The notes beneath the pieces are model-generated. The model did not search any database and was not told the origin of the DNA. It saw nothing but the letters and a program-made list of their open reading frames with translations. From assembly GCF_014596465.1 (NCBI RefSeq), contig NZ_MECK01000632.1, positions 46,141 to 110,140 on the forward strand: a stretch of DNA of 64,000 bases, read 5' to 3'. The stretch is from Streptomyces sp. CBMA123. GTDB lineage: Bacteria > Actinomycetota > Actinomycetes > Streptomycetales > Streptomycetaceae. Positions 1 to 8,379 of the stretch are shown in pieces. The first letter of the stretch is position 1. Every line of letters begins with the position of its first letter. Made by a program: the position numbers and the translations under genes.

Positions 1-203
1 AGGGCGTTGAGGGCCTGCCGGGTTTCCTTCACGGTCACGTCCGGGCCCAATAGCGGGGCCAGTACCCGGGGAATCCATTCAGCGGTTCCATACGCGGTGC
101 TCAACACGGGCCAAGCCGTGCCCCGCAACACCACCCACGAATCCGGCAGAACATCAGGGACAGGCCCGGCAGAACCGGCATACGCGCCAGAAGTCGTCGT
201 CAC
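1..203 (-). CDS. Partial hypothetical protein, C-terminus beyond window
   Basis: A minus-strand reading frame begins with GTG at 203 and runs open off the left edge, giving the first 67 residues. The start reads VTTTSGAYAGSAG and is followed by a hydrophobic, Trp-containing stretch (DSWVVLRGTAWPVL) that looks like real protein. It is divergent from the replication-relaxation remnant that starts at 307, so the roughly 100 bp between them should hold both promoters. I do not recognise the family. The start is chosen because no in-frame upstream alternative gives a better context. Confidence 0.45.
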   Translation of the reverse strand, partial: MTTTSGAYAGSAGPVPDVLPDSWVVLRGTAWPVLSTAYGTAEWIPRVLAPLLGPDVTVKETRQALNA

Positions 204-306
204 CCGCCGACCCTAGAACCCAGCACCGACACCCGGCCCGGCCGAGCCGGCCGCCCACCCGACCGGCGACTCGCAGCACCGCGCTTCGGACTGAGGGAGC
301 ACATTC

Positions 307-770
307 GTGCACGGGGATCTGGAGACCGACCACGACGTTCTGGTCACGCTTCACCGCTTCACGCTGGCGACCGCCGAGCAGCTCCACCAGCTGCACGGCG
401 GCACCGCCCTGATCAAGCAGACCCAGAAGCGGCTGACTCGCCTGCACGCCGATGGCCTGGCCGAGTTCGTGACCCTGCCGCAGGCCGACCAGGCGAAGGC
501 CTGGCACCTCACCGCCCAGGGCGCAGCGGTGGCGGCTACCTTCCCCGAGGCCCGTCGCCCGAGCGCCCAGGCGCTGGACGGCGAGCAGCTCGCCGTGCGG
601 CACGGGCGCGAGCACCTGCTCGACGTCGGCCGGATCCACGCCGCCTTCGTCGCCGACGCCCGCACCCGCGGCGAGGGCTGCGGCCCGCTCGACCTCCTCC
701 CCGCCCCGGAGCTGCCGGTCGAGGGCGGCAGTGTGTACCGGCCCGCCGCCGAACTCGTCCTCGTCTCGGG
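307..770 (+). pseudogene. Replication-relaxation family protein, N-terminal half only
   Basis: The first ~150 codons (MHGDLETDHDVLVTLHRFTL, then a winged-helix-like region and GREHLLDVGRIHAAFVADAR) match the N-terminal part of actinomycete plasmid replication-relaxation proteins, a family found on conjugative and linear replicons. Full members are several hundred residues long and continue through an RPDA motif and a C-terminal Cys-rich tail. Here the family resemblance ends near 765, after a RPAAELVLV segment. The frame then runs on as the antisense of another gene (771-1155) until 1299. The gene is therefore a chimera produced by recombination, and its 330-codon frame should not be read as one protein. 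Confidence 0.7.
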
Positions 771-1155
771 TGAAGGGGGTGGGGTGCTGGGCGAGGGCGG
801 CGTGCAGCGTCGCGCCTGCCTGCCAGGCCTCGGCGTGGACGACAGGCTCCGGCAGGTCACCGCCCGGGCGGGCGCCGAGGACGACCCGGCCGTCGACCAG
901 GGCCACCCAGCCGTCCAGGCCGTCGACGTCGCGCTCCGTCCAGCCGCGGGCAAGTCCGGCGCCCTGGTGGAGAGTGCGGATTCCGTCGTGCCCGCTCCAG
1001 CGCAGCCACACCGAACCACGCACCAGCGGGGAGTCGAGGATCGGACGGCCCAGATCCCGGTCGGCGGGCGCGGGGCGGCTGCTGCCCGAGGCCAGTCACA
1101 ACCGGTCGGGCGCGGCGGCGGGATCCGGGTCGGGGCGGGTGGTGTCGGTGGTCAT
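771..1155 (-). pseudogene. 5' fragment of a paralogue of the 3870-4757 gene
   Basis: The minus strand encodes VWLRWSGHDGIRTLH, then GWVALVDGRVVLGARP and PEPVVHAEAWQAGATLHAAL, about 80% identical by eye to the N-terminus of the intact gene at 3870-4757. Similarity stops at about 771, where replication-relaxation sequence in the opposite orientation begins. An ATG at 1155 opens MTTDTTRPDP, as in the paralogue, but meets an in-frame TGA 20 codons later. The copy is therefore doubly damaged. Function unknown. Confidence 0.65.
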
Positions 1156-1341
1156 CGTGCGGTGCCTCCGGAAGTCGGCCGTCCTTGGCGCCAGGTCGTC
1201 GAAGCCGACGCGGTAAGCACTGGTGCGCTCACTCGGGTGATGGACTCAGCAGGGCTGCGGAATGCGAGCCAAACCAAGGAAACGCCCTCGGACAGGTGAC
1301 ATATCCCCACGACCGGCACGCGGGCCGGGCACTGTCGGACC

Positions 1342-2712
1342 ATGCCCCGCCTGCCCGCCCTCGTCGCGCTCCTGGCCCTGCTCCCGGGCTGCACACCCGG
1401 CGAACACCCCGGGCCGGTGGCCCCCACCGTGCTGATCCCGTCGGGTACCGCCGGTACGCCCACCCAACTGCCCGACCGCGACTGGCCGATGTACCACCGT
1501 GACCCGCTGCACACCGGCGTCGCCCCCGGCGTACCGCCGGCCGGGCCGCTGGGCCGGGCCTGGTCGGCCCGGCTGGACGGCGCGGTGTACGGCCAGCCGC
1601 TGGTGGTCGGCGACCGGGTGCTGGCGGCCACCCAGAACAACACCGTGTACGCCCTCGCCCTGGCGACCGGCGCGGTGCTGTGGAGTCGTCACCTGGGCGA
1701 GCCCGCCCGGTCCGCCGAGCTGCCGTGCGGCAACATCGACCCGCTCGGCATCACCGGCACGCCCGTGTACGACCCCGCCACCGGCCTGCTCCTCGCCGTC
1801 GCCGAGCTCACCGGCGGCCGGCACCTCCTCGCCGGGCTGGACGCGGCGACCGGCGAGCTGCGGCTCCAACGGGAGGTCGAGCCGCCGCGCGGCGACCCGA
1901 TCGCCCACCAGCAGCGCTCGGCCCTCGCGCTGCGGCAGGGCCGGGTGGTGATCGCGTACGGCGGTCTGTTCGGCGACTGCGGCAACTACGTCGGCAGCGT
2001 GCTGTCGGTCCCCGTCACGGGTGGTGGCCCGATCCTTTCCTACGCCGTGCCGACCACCCGCCAGGGCGGCAGCTGGGCCTCCGGCGGACCGGTGGTGGAC
2101 GGGGAGCAGCTGTACGTCTCGGTGGGCAACGGCGCGGCCACCGGCGGCCCGTACGACGGCTCCGACTCGGTGCTCGCGCTCTCCCCGCAGCTGGAGCGCA
2201 CCGACTTCTTCGCCCCCGCCGACTGGGCCGCCGACAACGCCGACGACCTCGACCTCGGCGCGCTCGCCCCGGTGCGGGTCGGCCGCTTCGTGCTCGCCGT
2301 CGGCAAGCGCGGCACGGCCTATGCCTTGGACGCCGAGCACCTCGGCGGTATCGGTGGCCGGCTCGCCGAGGCCCCGCTCTGCCCGGCGTACGGTGGCGCG
2401 GCCGTGGCCGGCAGCACGGTGTACGTCCCGTGTGACACAGCGCTCGCCCAGCTCACCGTCACCGACGACGGCTCGCTGCACTCCGGCTGGCGGGTACCCC
2501 TGGGCGCCGCCGGCTCGCCGGTCATCGGCGGCGGCGCGGTCTGGGTCGCCGACTACGGGCGCGGGCGGCTCTACGCCCTCGATCCGGCCACCGGCCGGAT
2601 CCTCCAGCAGACCGCCACCGACCCGCTCCCGCACTTCGCCTCCCCGGTGCTGACCGGCAACCGGATCCTGCTCGGCACCACCACCGGCGTCACGGCCTTC
2701 GACGGAGCCTGA
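1342..2712 (+). CDS. PQQ-type beta-propeller lipoprotein
   Basis: This 456-residue protein has a lipoprotein signal peptide (MPRLPALVALLALLPGC) with lipobox LLPGC, so it should be anchored on the outer face of the membrane. The rest is built of PQQ/BamB-like propeller blades with recurring motifs such as VYALALATGAVLW, LYALDPATGRILQQ and FVLAVGKRGTAYALD. Family members are scaffolds or quinoprotein-like folds; no catalytic residues can be assigned here. The start is the ATG that gives the complete signal peptide. It stands alone, with no partner gene on the same strand close by. Envelope function is inferred from the lipobox only. Confidence 0.85.
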   Translation: MPRLPALVALLALLPGCTPGEHPGPVAPTVLIPSGTAGTPTQLPDRDWPMYHRDPLHTGVAPGVPPAGPLGRAWSARLDGAVYGQPLVVGDRVLAATQNNTVYALALATGAVLWSRHLGEPARSAELPCGNIDPLGITGTPVYDPATGLLLAVAELTGGRHLLAGLDAATGELRLQREVEPPRGDPIAHQQRSALALRQGRVVIAYGGLFGDCGNYVGSVLSVPVTGGGPILSYAVPTTRQGGSWASGGPVVDGEQLYVSVGNGAATGGPYDGSDSVLALSPQLERTDFFAPADWAADNADDLDLGALAPVRVGRFVLAVGKRGTAYALDAEHLGGIGGRLAEAPLCPAYGGAAVAGSTVYVPCDTALAQLTVTDDGSLHSGWRVPLGAAGSPVIGGGAVWVADYGRGRLYALDPATGRILQQTATDPLPHFASPVLTGNRILLGTTTGVTAFDGA

Positions 2713-3171
2713 CACGCCCGCCGCCGGCCAGGACGCTGACAACGTCGCGGCGCACGCTCGTCGTCGAGCCGTTCGGGTGGGCGGCACCAGTACGCCGTGC
2801 GATCGCCACTCGCGCCATCTCCACAGTTTTCAGTAGCCCGCTGCTCACAATGCTGCATAACGTCCCGGGCGTCGTCGGCCGGCCGCTCGCCCCTCGGCGG
2901 CCGCGACCGGCCTCCCAGCCGTCGCAAGGCGAGGAACGCCGCACCAGCGCCTGCCGACGGGTTTGGTGGTGGCGGTCGCGTGACCGGTCGCGTTGCCGAT
3001 AGCCTGGCGCCGGCGAGCTGAGCGCCCATCCCGTTGTCGTGCGCCTATGCCGCGCGAGTCCCGGGAGAAGGTCCTACGGGATCCATGCCTCCGGACTTCA
3101 TGAACCGTCGGATCCTCTTCTTCACCGGCCGATGGCGTGGGCACACAGTGCCGGTCTCCGAGGAGACGATC
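2713..3171. other. Intergenic region, no gene seen
   Basis: These 459 bases separate the lipoprotein from the next gene. Short open frames occur on both strands but have no recognisable protein character or ribosome binding site. I see no RNA gene or obvious terminator beyond general high-GC stem potential. Confidence 0.4.
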
Positions 3172-3762
3172 GTGACCAAGCGCAACACCGACCAGCAGCG
3201 CGCCCGGGAGCTCCAGCAGGCCGAGGGCATCAGCTATCACGCGGCGCTCAACCGAGTGCGGGAGACGCGGGAGAGCCAGCCGGCCGGGCCGGAGATCAAC
3301 TCCAGCGTGGTGCTGACCGAGTCCACCCTCATCGCTCTCGCATCGGCCGGGGGCTCGCGGTGCATGGCCTGCCACAAGCCCATGGACTTCGACGGCTGGG
3401 CGCTGCGCCTGGCCGACGTGAGCGGTCGCGGCTACTTCGACCCCGTCCTGTGCCTCGGCTGCGCCACGGCGATCGGCAAGGCCGTCGCCCACCTTCCCGC
3501 GCACCCGGCTCCGGACCCCGACGACCTGGACACCCTCTTCATCCCGGCCGGCGCCGACGGGACCGTGGCGTACCTCTCGCCGGACCGCGTCCACCTGCTG
3601 TGCCTGCGCCACGCCCCCGCAGCCCCGGCCGGTGAAGAGGACCGGTACGAGCCCGTCACAGCGGAAGACCTCCAGGCCCTCGGCACCGGATTCCGCCCGG
3701 GCGGCGGCGGGCACCACTGCAGCATCTGCAACCTGCACGTCCTGGAGGTCTTGGACGCCTGA
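3172..3762 (+). CDS. Small Cys-motif protein with actinomycete N-terminal helix
   Basis: This 196-residue protein starts at GTG 3172, chosen because GAGGAG lies 7 bp upstream (3160-3165); the frame remains open further upstream without another good start. The N-terminus (NTDQQRARELQQAEGISYHA) is a motif shared by many uncharacterised Streptomyces proteins of plasmids and genomic islands. Paired cysteines (CMAC, CLGC, and CSIC near the end) suggest a bound zinc ion. No catalytic motif is visible. It lies between the lipoprotein and the opposite-strand gene at 3870. Function unknown; zinc binding is an inference from cysteine spacing. Confidence 0.7.
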   Translation: MTKRNTDQQRARELQQAEGISYHAALNRVRETRESQPAGPEINSSVVLTESTLIALASAGGSRCMACHKPMDFDGWALRLADVSGRGYFDPVLCLGCATAIGKAVAHLPAHPAPDPDDLDTLFIPAGADGTVAYLSPDRVHLLCLRHAPAAPAGEEDRYEPVTAEDLQALGTGFRPGGGGHHCSICNLHVLEVLDA

Positions 3763-3869
3763 CGGGCCCCGGGCCCGGACGCCAGGAGCGGGCCCGGCCT
3801 CCCGGCCCGGGGCCTGTCACACCCGTCCGGACGCACCTTCCGCCGCCCGCCCGGCAGGCCAAGGGTCTG

Positions 3870-4757
3870 TCAGAACTGCCTGCGGCGCACCCTGGTGCGG
3901 GCGGGCTGGGCCTGGTCAGTACCGCGCAGCGCGAAGGCCGCGGCGCGGGTGCGCTCCAGCCAGCTCATGACCTGGCGCAGCGTGGCGGGGTCGAGGTGCT
4001 GGGTGAGGTCGCGGACGGCCTGGTGGTCGTCGTCGGTCAGCGTGTAGAGGCCGGCGCGGTCGAGGGCGGTGTAGAGCGGCTGGGCAGTGGGGCCGGCGAG
4101 GCGGCGGTGGGCGGCGTCGGTGCTCTGGCGAGCCTGGCGGGCAGCCTCGCGGGCGCATTCGGCGACGTCCTGCTGGTGGCGCTCACGGCGCAGCGCCTGC
4201 TGGAGGGCGGTGTCGTGGTCGGGGTCGTAGCGCTCGGCCCGGGTTTCGGCGGTGTGGTCGCGGACGCGCTGCCACTCGGCGCAGGTGTCGGCCGCGGTGG
4301 CGAAGGCGGCCTCGTCTCCGGCGTCGGCGTGGCGGTCGGCGGCGCGCTCGTCGTCCCGGGCCCGGTGCAGGGCCTGCTGGAGGTTCTCCAGGGTCATCCC
4401 GGCCGCCCGGCGGCGGACCCGGCTGCGGACGCCGCCGAGCAGCCCGTGCTCCTGGTCGTCGGGCTCGTCCTCGCCCTCCTCGGCGAACGGGTCGTACTGG
4501 TCGGCGTTGGCGGGGTGCTGGGCGAGGGCGGCGTGCAGCGTCGCGCCGGCCTCCCATGCCTCGGCGTGCACGACGGGCTCCGGCACGGCGAGGCCCGGGC
4601 GGGCGCTGCGGACGATCCGGCCCTCGACCAGGGCCACCCAGCCGTCCAGGCCGTCGACGTCCTTCTCCACCCAGCCGCGGGCCAGGTCCGCGCCGTGGTG
4701 AAGGGTGCGGATGCCGTCATGCCGGGTCCAGCGCAGCCACATCGAGCCGCGCACCAA
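3870..4757 (-). CDS. Hypothetical charged helical protein
   Basis: This 295-residue protein has a conserved N-terminal segment (WLRWTRHDGIRTLHH, then DGWVALVEG) shared with the fragment at 771-1155. A long charged, probably coiled-coil central part rich in Arg, Ala, Asp and Gln follows (RRERHQQDVAECAREAARQA), then a C-terminal stretch LYTLTDDDHQAVRDL. The start is uncertain. TTG 4757 and GTG 4754 are possible, but an ATG at 4884 opens MTDTTRPDPARAAAPERLEL, like the paralogue's first residues, in a frame offset by one base. An ancestral longer N-terminus broken by an indel is likely. Family not recognised; the presence of two copies suggests a plasmid-associated gene. Confidence 0.6.
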   Translation of the reverse strand: MVRGSMWLRWTRHDGIRTLHHGADLARGWVEKDVDGLDGWVALVEGRIVRSARPGLAVPEPVVHAEAWEAGATLHAALAQHPANADQYDPFAEEGEDEPDDQEHGLLGGVRSRVRRRAAGMTLENLQQALHRARDDERAADRHADAGDEAAFATAADTCAEWQRVRDHTAETRAERYDPDHDTALQQALRRERHQQDVAECAREAARQARQSTDAAHRRLAGPTAQPLYTALDRAGLYTLTDDDHQAVRDLTQHLDPATLRQVMSWLERTRAAAFALRGTDQAQPARTRVRRRQF

Positions 4758-4970
4758 CGGGGAGTCGAGGATCGGTCGGCCCAGGTCCCGGTCGGCGGGC
4801 GCGGGCCGGCTGCTGCACAGCGGCCAGCTCCAGCCGTTCGGGCGCGGCGGCGCGGGCCGGGTCGGGGCGGGTGGTGTCGGTCATCGCGCGGTGCCTCCGG
4901 AAGTCAGGAACGAGGTACGGGCGGCCGTCCCGGCCTGCTGGGCCGAGGCGGCGGGGTCTTGCGGGGAGGG

Positions 4971-5276
4971 TCAGCCGGTGACGGTCTCGGCATGCCGGGT
5001 GAGCGCGTCCAGGAGCGCGGTCTGGTGGTCGGTCAGCTTGCCGTCAGTGCGGGCCCCCGCCTGCTTGCGCAGCCAGGTGCCGGGCCGGAACGCGGGGTCG
5101 GCTTCGCCGCCGGTGCGGTTGGCCGGGCCGTCCAGGGTGCCGCCGGCGGCGAGGTAGGCAAGCAGGCGACGGTAGGAGCGGTTCCAGTCCGGCTCGAGGC
5201 GCCACAACTCGTCCAGGGCGTCGAGCTTCGCGACCTGGACGGTGGTGAGGCTGTCGGCCTTGCGCTGGCGGCGCAT
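4971..5276 (-). pseudogene. Helicase-associated (HA) domain fragment
   Basis: These 101 codons resemble the helicase-associated domain found repeatedly at the C-terminus of actinomycete plasmid and phage-type helicases: WRLEPDWNRSYRRLLAYLAA, then the LDGPANRTGGE and GTWLRKQ motifs and KLTDHQTALLDAL. Intact proteins carry a DEAD/DEAH helicase core of many hundred residues before it, and none is present. A second, shorter copy of the same segment lies at 53650-53822. It may be a remnant, or a small stand-alone gene starting at ATG 5276, which lacks a good ribosome binding site. Confidence 0.6.
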
Positions 5277-5369
5277 CCACGCGCCTCACCCAACTCGGCA
5301 TGACTGGGAGTAACGGCCGATCTCCCCGGCGTGGATTCCGGGAAGTCCATACCCTGACGTTGCGGGGAG

Positions 5370-7109
5370 TCAACTGGTCTTGGCCGGCAGCGCGGGTGGC
5401 GGGGGCAGGTGCGGGAGGATCAGCGCCGCCAGCTGGCTGATGTCATTGGACGGCCCGCCTTGAAATCCCTTCAGCAGGACGGCCTTCACACGGACCCGAT
5501 AGGGCCCGTCCACGATCTCCAGGTCTTCGTAGGTAAGGTCCGTCGTGGGGTGATAGGCCGAAGTAGCCATAGCGGTCATGCTGGATGGTGCCGTCAGTGC
5601 GTGGTACGAGGCTCCGAAGGGGACAATGGCGCGTTGATATTCAGTGATGTACGTTCTCGAGTTCAGGGATGCCTCGGCTGCCGAGCCGTAGTGGTAGACG
5701 TCCACGAGGATGGCCCAAGTGCCGCCACCCATGCCCAGTTGCTCCGGATTATCGCCCCACACATGCTCGGAATAGCCCTTGCCGCTCGACCCTTGCCAGT
5801 TGTGAGTGTCCGCGTAGTCCGACTCCGCGATCTCGTCGGTTCGCAGGCCAATGAACTGCGCGATGTCGATCTTCTGGAGCAGGTCCTTGGCTTGTGGGTC
5901 GGGCCGTGTGTGCTCGTCATTGATGACGATTCCGGTCGTCACGGTTGCCGCCACGGCAACAAGGCCCACGATGGCCTTCACCCACACCAAACGCCGCCGC
6001 TTCGGCTTGGACGCCGGGCTCCGAAGGATTCTGGTGGTCGGCTTTTCAGGGTCAGGGCGGCTTGTGTACTGCCTGACGCTCACCGTGGCGCCGAGTGCGA
6101 CCAAGGCGTCCCTGGCAGCGACAGCGGTACCCCGATCGACCTTGCCCAGCACCTGCTGGGGTGCACTGGTGACGAGGGCCACGGCCTCCCTGGCACTCAG
6201 GGTAGTCAGGTCCATCACGACCCCGACGAGATCGAAGAGCTCGGCCGAGCCGACAGTCTTGAGGATGAGGTCGAACTCCGACGTGGGTTCGGTCCCCGGC
6301 GCCGTCATGGCGATCGCCTCGGCGACCGTGGGCCGTTCGCCGGGTTCCTTGCGCAGCAGTGCGGTGATCAGCGCCGCCAGGTAGCCGGCATGGGCAGGCG
6401 GCGGGGGCTCGTGGAAGGCGACAGCGCGCAGCGTGCCGGTGAGGGTGTCGCGTTGGAACGGGGAAGTGCCCTCAGTGGCCTGATAGAGCGTGACGCCCAA
6501 CGAGAACAGGTCGCTGGCCTCGTCGCCCTGGTCACCCCCAGCGCGTTCGGGGGCGATATACGCCATCGACCCGACAATCCCGCCGTCCTGGGTGAGCTTG
6601 GTGTCGGCCTCGTTGATCGCGATGCCGAAGTCTGTGAGCAGGATGGCGCCGTCATCGGCGAGCATGATGTTGGCCGGCTTTACGTCGCGGTGGATGATCC
6701 CCGCCTCATGAGCTGCTCCCAGGGCGCTGAGAACAGCAGCGGCGATCTTCGCGGTCTCCTCGACCGACAATCGGCCCCAGTCCAGGCGGACTTCCAGCGA
6801 AGTGCCCTTGACCAGCCGCATCACCGTCCAGGGGATACCTCCCTCGATCACCACGTCAAAGACAGTGACGATGTTGGGGTGGTCCCGTAGCCGAGCGCCG
6901 TGGCGGGCCTCGCGCCCGGCGCGGACCAGGAATTCTTCCCAGTAGCCGTCGGGAATGCCCGGCCGCCGTAACGCCTCCTTGATGGCGACGTCGACGCCCA
7001 ACTGCTGATCGTGGGCCCGCCAGACCCGCCCCATCCCACCCGAGCCGAGGAGCTCGAGCAGCCGGTAGCGATTCGCTATCACCCGTATTGGCGTCGTATC
7101 CGAGTCCAA
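5370..7109 (-). CDS. Membrane Ser/Thr protein kinase with L7/L12-like domain
   Basis: This 579-residue protein starts at TTG 7109, chosen because a GGGGGG run lies 6 bp upstream. The kinase domain is at about residues 15-268, with glycine loop LGSGGMGRVW, VAIKE lysine, HRDVKPAN catalytic loop, DFG and APE, so it should be active. Residues ~278-346 (SEFDLILKTVG, SAREAVALV, ALVALGATVSV) resemble the C-terminal domain of ribosomal protein bL12. Basic residues and one membrane helix (~376-397) follow, then a ~180-residue exterior part. This is the Hanks-type kinase layout with an unusual juxtamembrane insert. It stands alone; no phosphatase or obvious substrate gene is adjacent. The ligand of the outer domain is unknown. 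Confidence 0.88.
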   Translation of the reverse strand: MDSDTTPIRVIANRYRLLELLGSGGMGRVWRAHDQQLGVDVAIKEALRRPGIPDGYWEEFLVRAGREARHGARLRDHPNIVTVFDVVIEGGIPWTVMRLVKGTSLEVRLDWGRLSVEETAKIAAAVLSALGAAHEAGIIHRDVKPANIMLADDGAILLTDFGIAINEADTKLTQDGGIVGSMAYIAPERAGGDQGDEASDLFSLGVTLYQATEGTSPFQRDTLTGTLRAVAFHEPPPPAHAGYLAALITALLRKEPGERPTVAEAIAMTAPGTEPTSEFDLILKTVGSAELFDLVGVVMDLTTLSAREAVALVTSAPQQVLGKVDRGTAVAARDALVALGATVSVRQYTSRPDPEKPTTRILRSPASKPKRRRLVWVKAIVGLVAVAATVTTGIVINDEHTRPDPQAKDLLQKIDIAQFIGLRTDEIAESDYADTHNWQGSSGKGYSEHVWGDNPEQLGMGGGTWAILVDVYHYGSAAEASLNSRTYITEYQRAIVPFGASYHALTAPSSMTAMATSAYHPTTDLTYEDLEIVDGPYRVRVKAVLLKGFQGGPSNDISQLAALILPHLPPPPALPAKTS

Positions 7110-7218
7110 CGAAAGCCCCCCTGATGGTTGTTGACACAACGCCAATTGGCAGGAGCAGTGTAGTGAGCGATGGCGGCCCCGGAAGACGGTTCGGCTACGC
7201 CCACCCAGGTCATGGCAC

Positions 7219-7278
7219 GCGACAGGTGGCGCGACAGCACCCCATGCGACAGGGGGTCGCGACAGCCCCCGCGACAGC
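7219..7278. repeat. Five iterated CGCGACAG motifs
   Basis: CGCGACAG occurs at 7219, 7231, 7259 and 7271, with a one-base variant (TGCGACAG) at 7246. All are in the same orientation, spaced 12-15 bp apart. They lie between the kinase and the 3' end of the broken replication-relaxation gene. Reuse of one 8-bp word at near-helical spacing suggests protein binding: iterons, or TraB recognition repeats of a clt locus. Confidence 0.7.
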
Positions 7279-7295
7279 TGCGAGGTGGCCGGCAC

Positions 7296-8379
7296 TCAGG
7301 CGGCGCGGTCCTTCACCGGGTACAGCTTGGCGTGCAGCACCCGCACCTCCCACCACGGATCGTCCGGGGCGGAGAGCAGGGCAGCCATCTGCTCGCGCTT
7401 GGTCGGGGCGGGCAGCAGCAGCTGGCCCAACTTCTCCGTCTCCCGGTCGCTGGCGCACTGCGGGCACTCCAGCCGGGCGGGGCCGGCCTTCTCGGCCAGC
7501 TCCAGCTTCGAGCCCTCCTTCCCCCCGATCGAACCTCTGCACGTCCAGCACGGGCGCAGCGCGGCGTTCGCCGTGCGGGCTGCCTCCAGTTGCTCTTCGG
7601 CCTCCCGCTCCAGGCGCTCGGTGTGCTCCCGGTGGCAGGTCCAGCAGCGGCCACCCGGGCGGCGGGTCCACTCCACCTGTCGGCCGTCGGGGCCGTAGTG
7701 CCAGGTGCTCTCCTGCTTGGGGACGTCGCCGCAGTCGGCGCAGGCGAGGGTGCGCATCCACTCTCGGTGGTCCTGGCGGGCCTTCTTCTCCCGGGCCTTC
7801 TGGCGCTGGTCGTAGGCGGCGCGGTTGTTCGGGTTCTCCAACGCCTCGAGCAGGGAGTGCCGGCCGGGGACGCCGTAGCGCCACCAGACGGGGCCGAGGG
7901 GGCCGTGCTCGGCCAGCAGTTCCAGCGTGGTCGCGAGGATGGGCACGGCGTCGTCGTACTCGCGCCAGCCGTCGCCGTCGTTGTCGTCCTGCGGGACGGT
8001 CCACCACTGCCCGCGCCAGCACTCGGCTGACAGGTCCGCCACGGCCTCCTGGCGGCCTGCCAGGGGCGACGGGTCCGGCGCCGGTGACGACCAGGGCGAC
8101 GGGGGGGTAGCCGGGTCGTGGTCGGCCAGCGTGGGGTCGGTGCTCTTCACCCTGGTGCGGAACAGCTCGAGGTAGGCGGTGAACTTCGCGGCGACCCGCT
8201 CCGGCGCCATGGTAGAGCGGTCGACCTCGACCATCAGCACCGGCACACCAATCTCCGAGGCCTGCCACACCGCGTCCGGCCGGACCTTGCGCCGACCGCC
8301 CGGCAGCAGGAACTCAACCTCGGTCGCCCAGTCGGTCACGGTCCAGCAGACCGAGTGCCCTGCGTGGGTGGGTGGGGGG
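7296..8379 (-). pseudogene. Replication-relaxation family protein, N-terminus missing
   Basis: The minus strand carries about 360 codons of the C-terminal part of this plasmid replication family. It has the core VTDWATEVEFLL, KVRPDAVW and PVLMVEVDRSTM motifs, and the Cys-rich tail with CADCG, CWTC and ECPQC. The gene ends with APTKREQMAALLSAP and DPWWEVRVLHAKLYP. The N-terminal ~150 residues are absent. At about 8379 the sequence changes abruptly into the 3' end of the DUF4238 gene on the same strand, so there is no proper start. Its C-terminal segment recurs in smaller fragments across the window. Confidence 0.75.
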
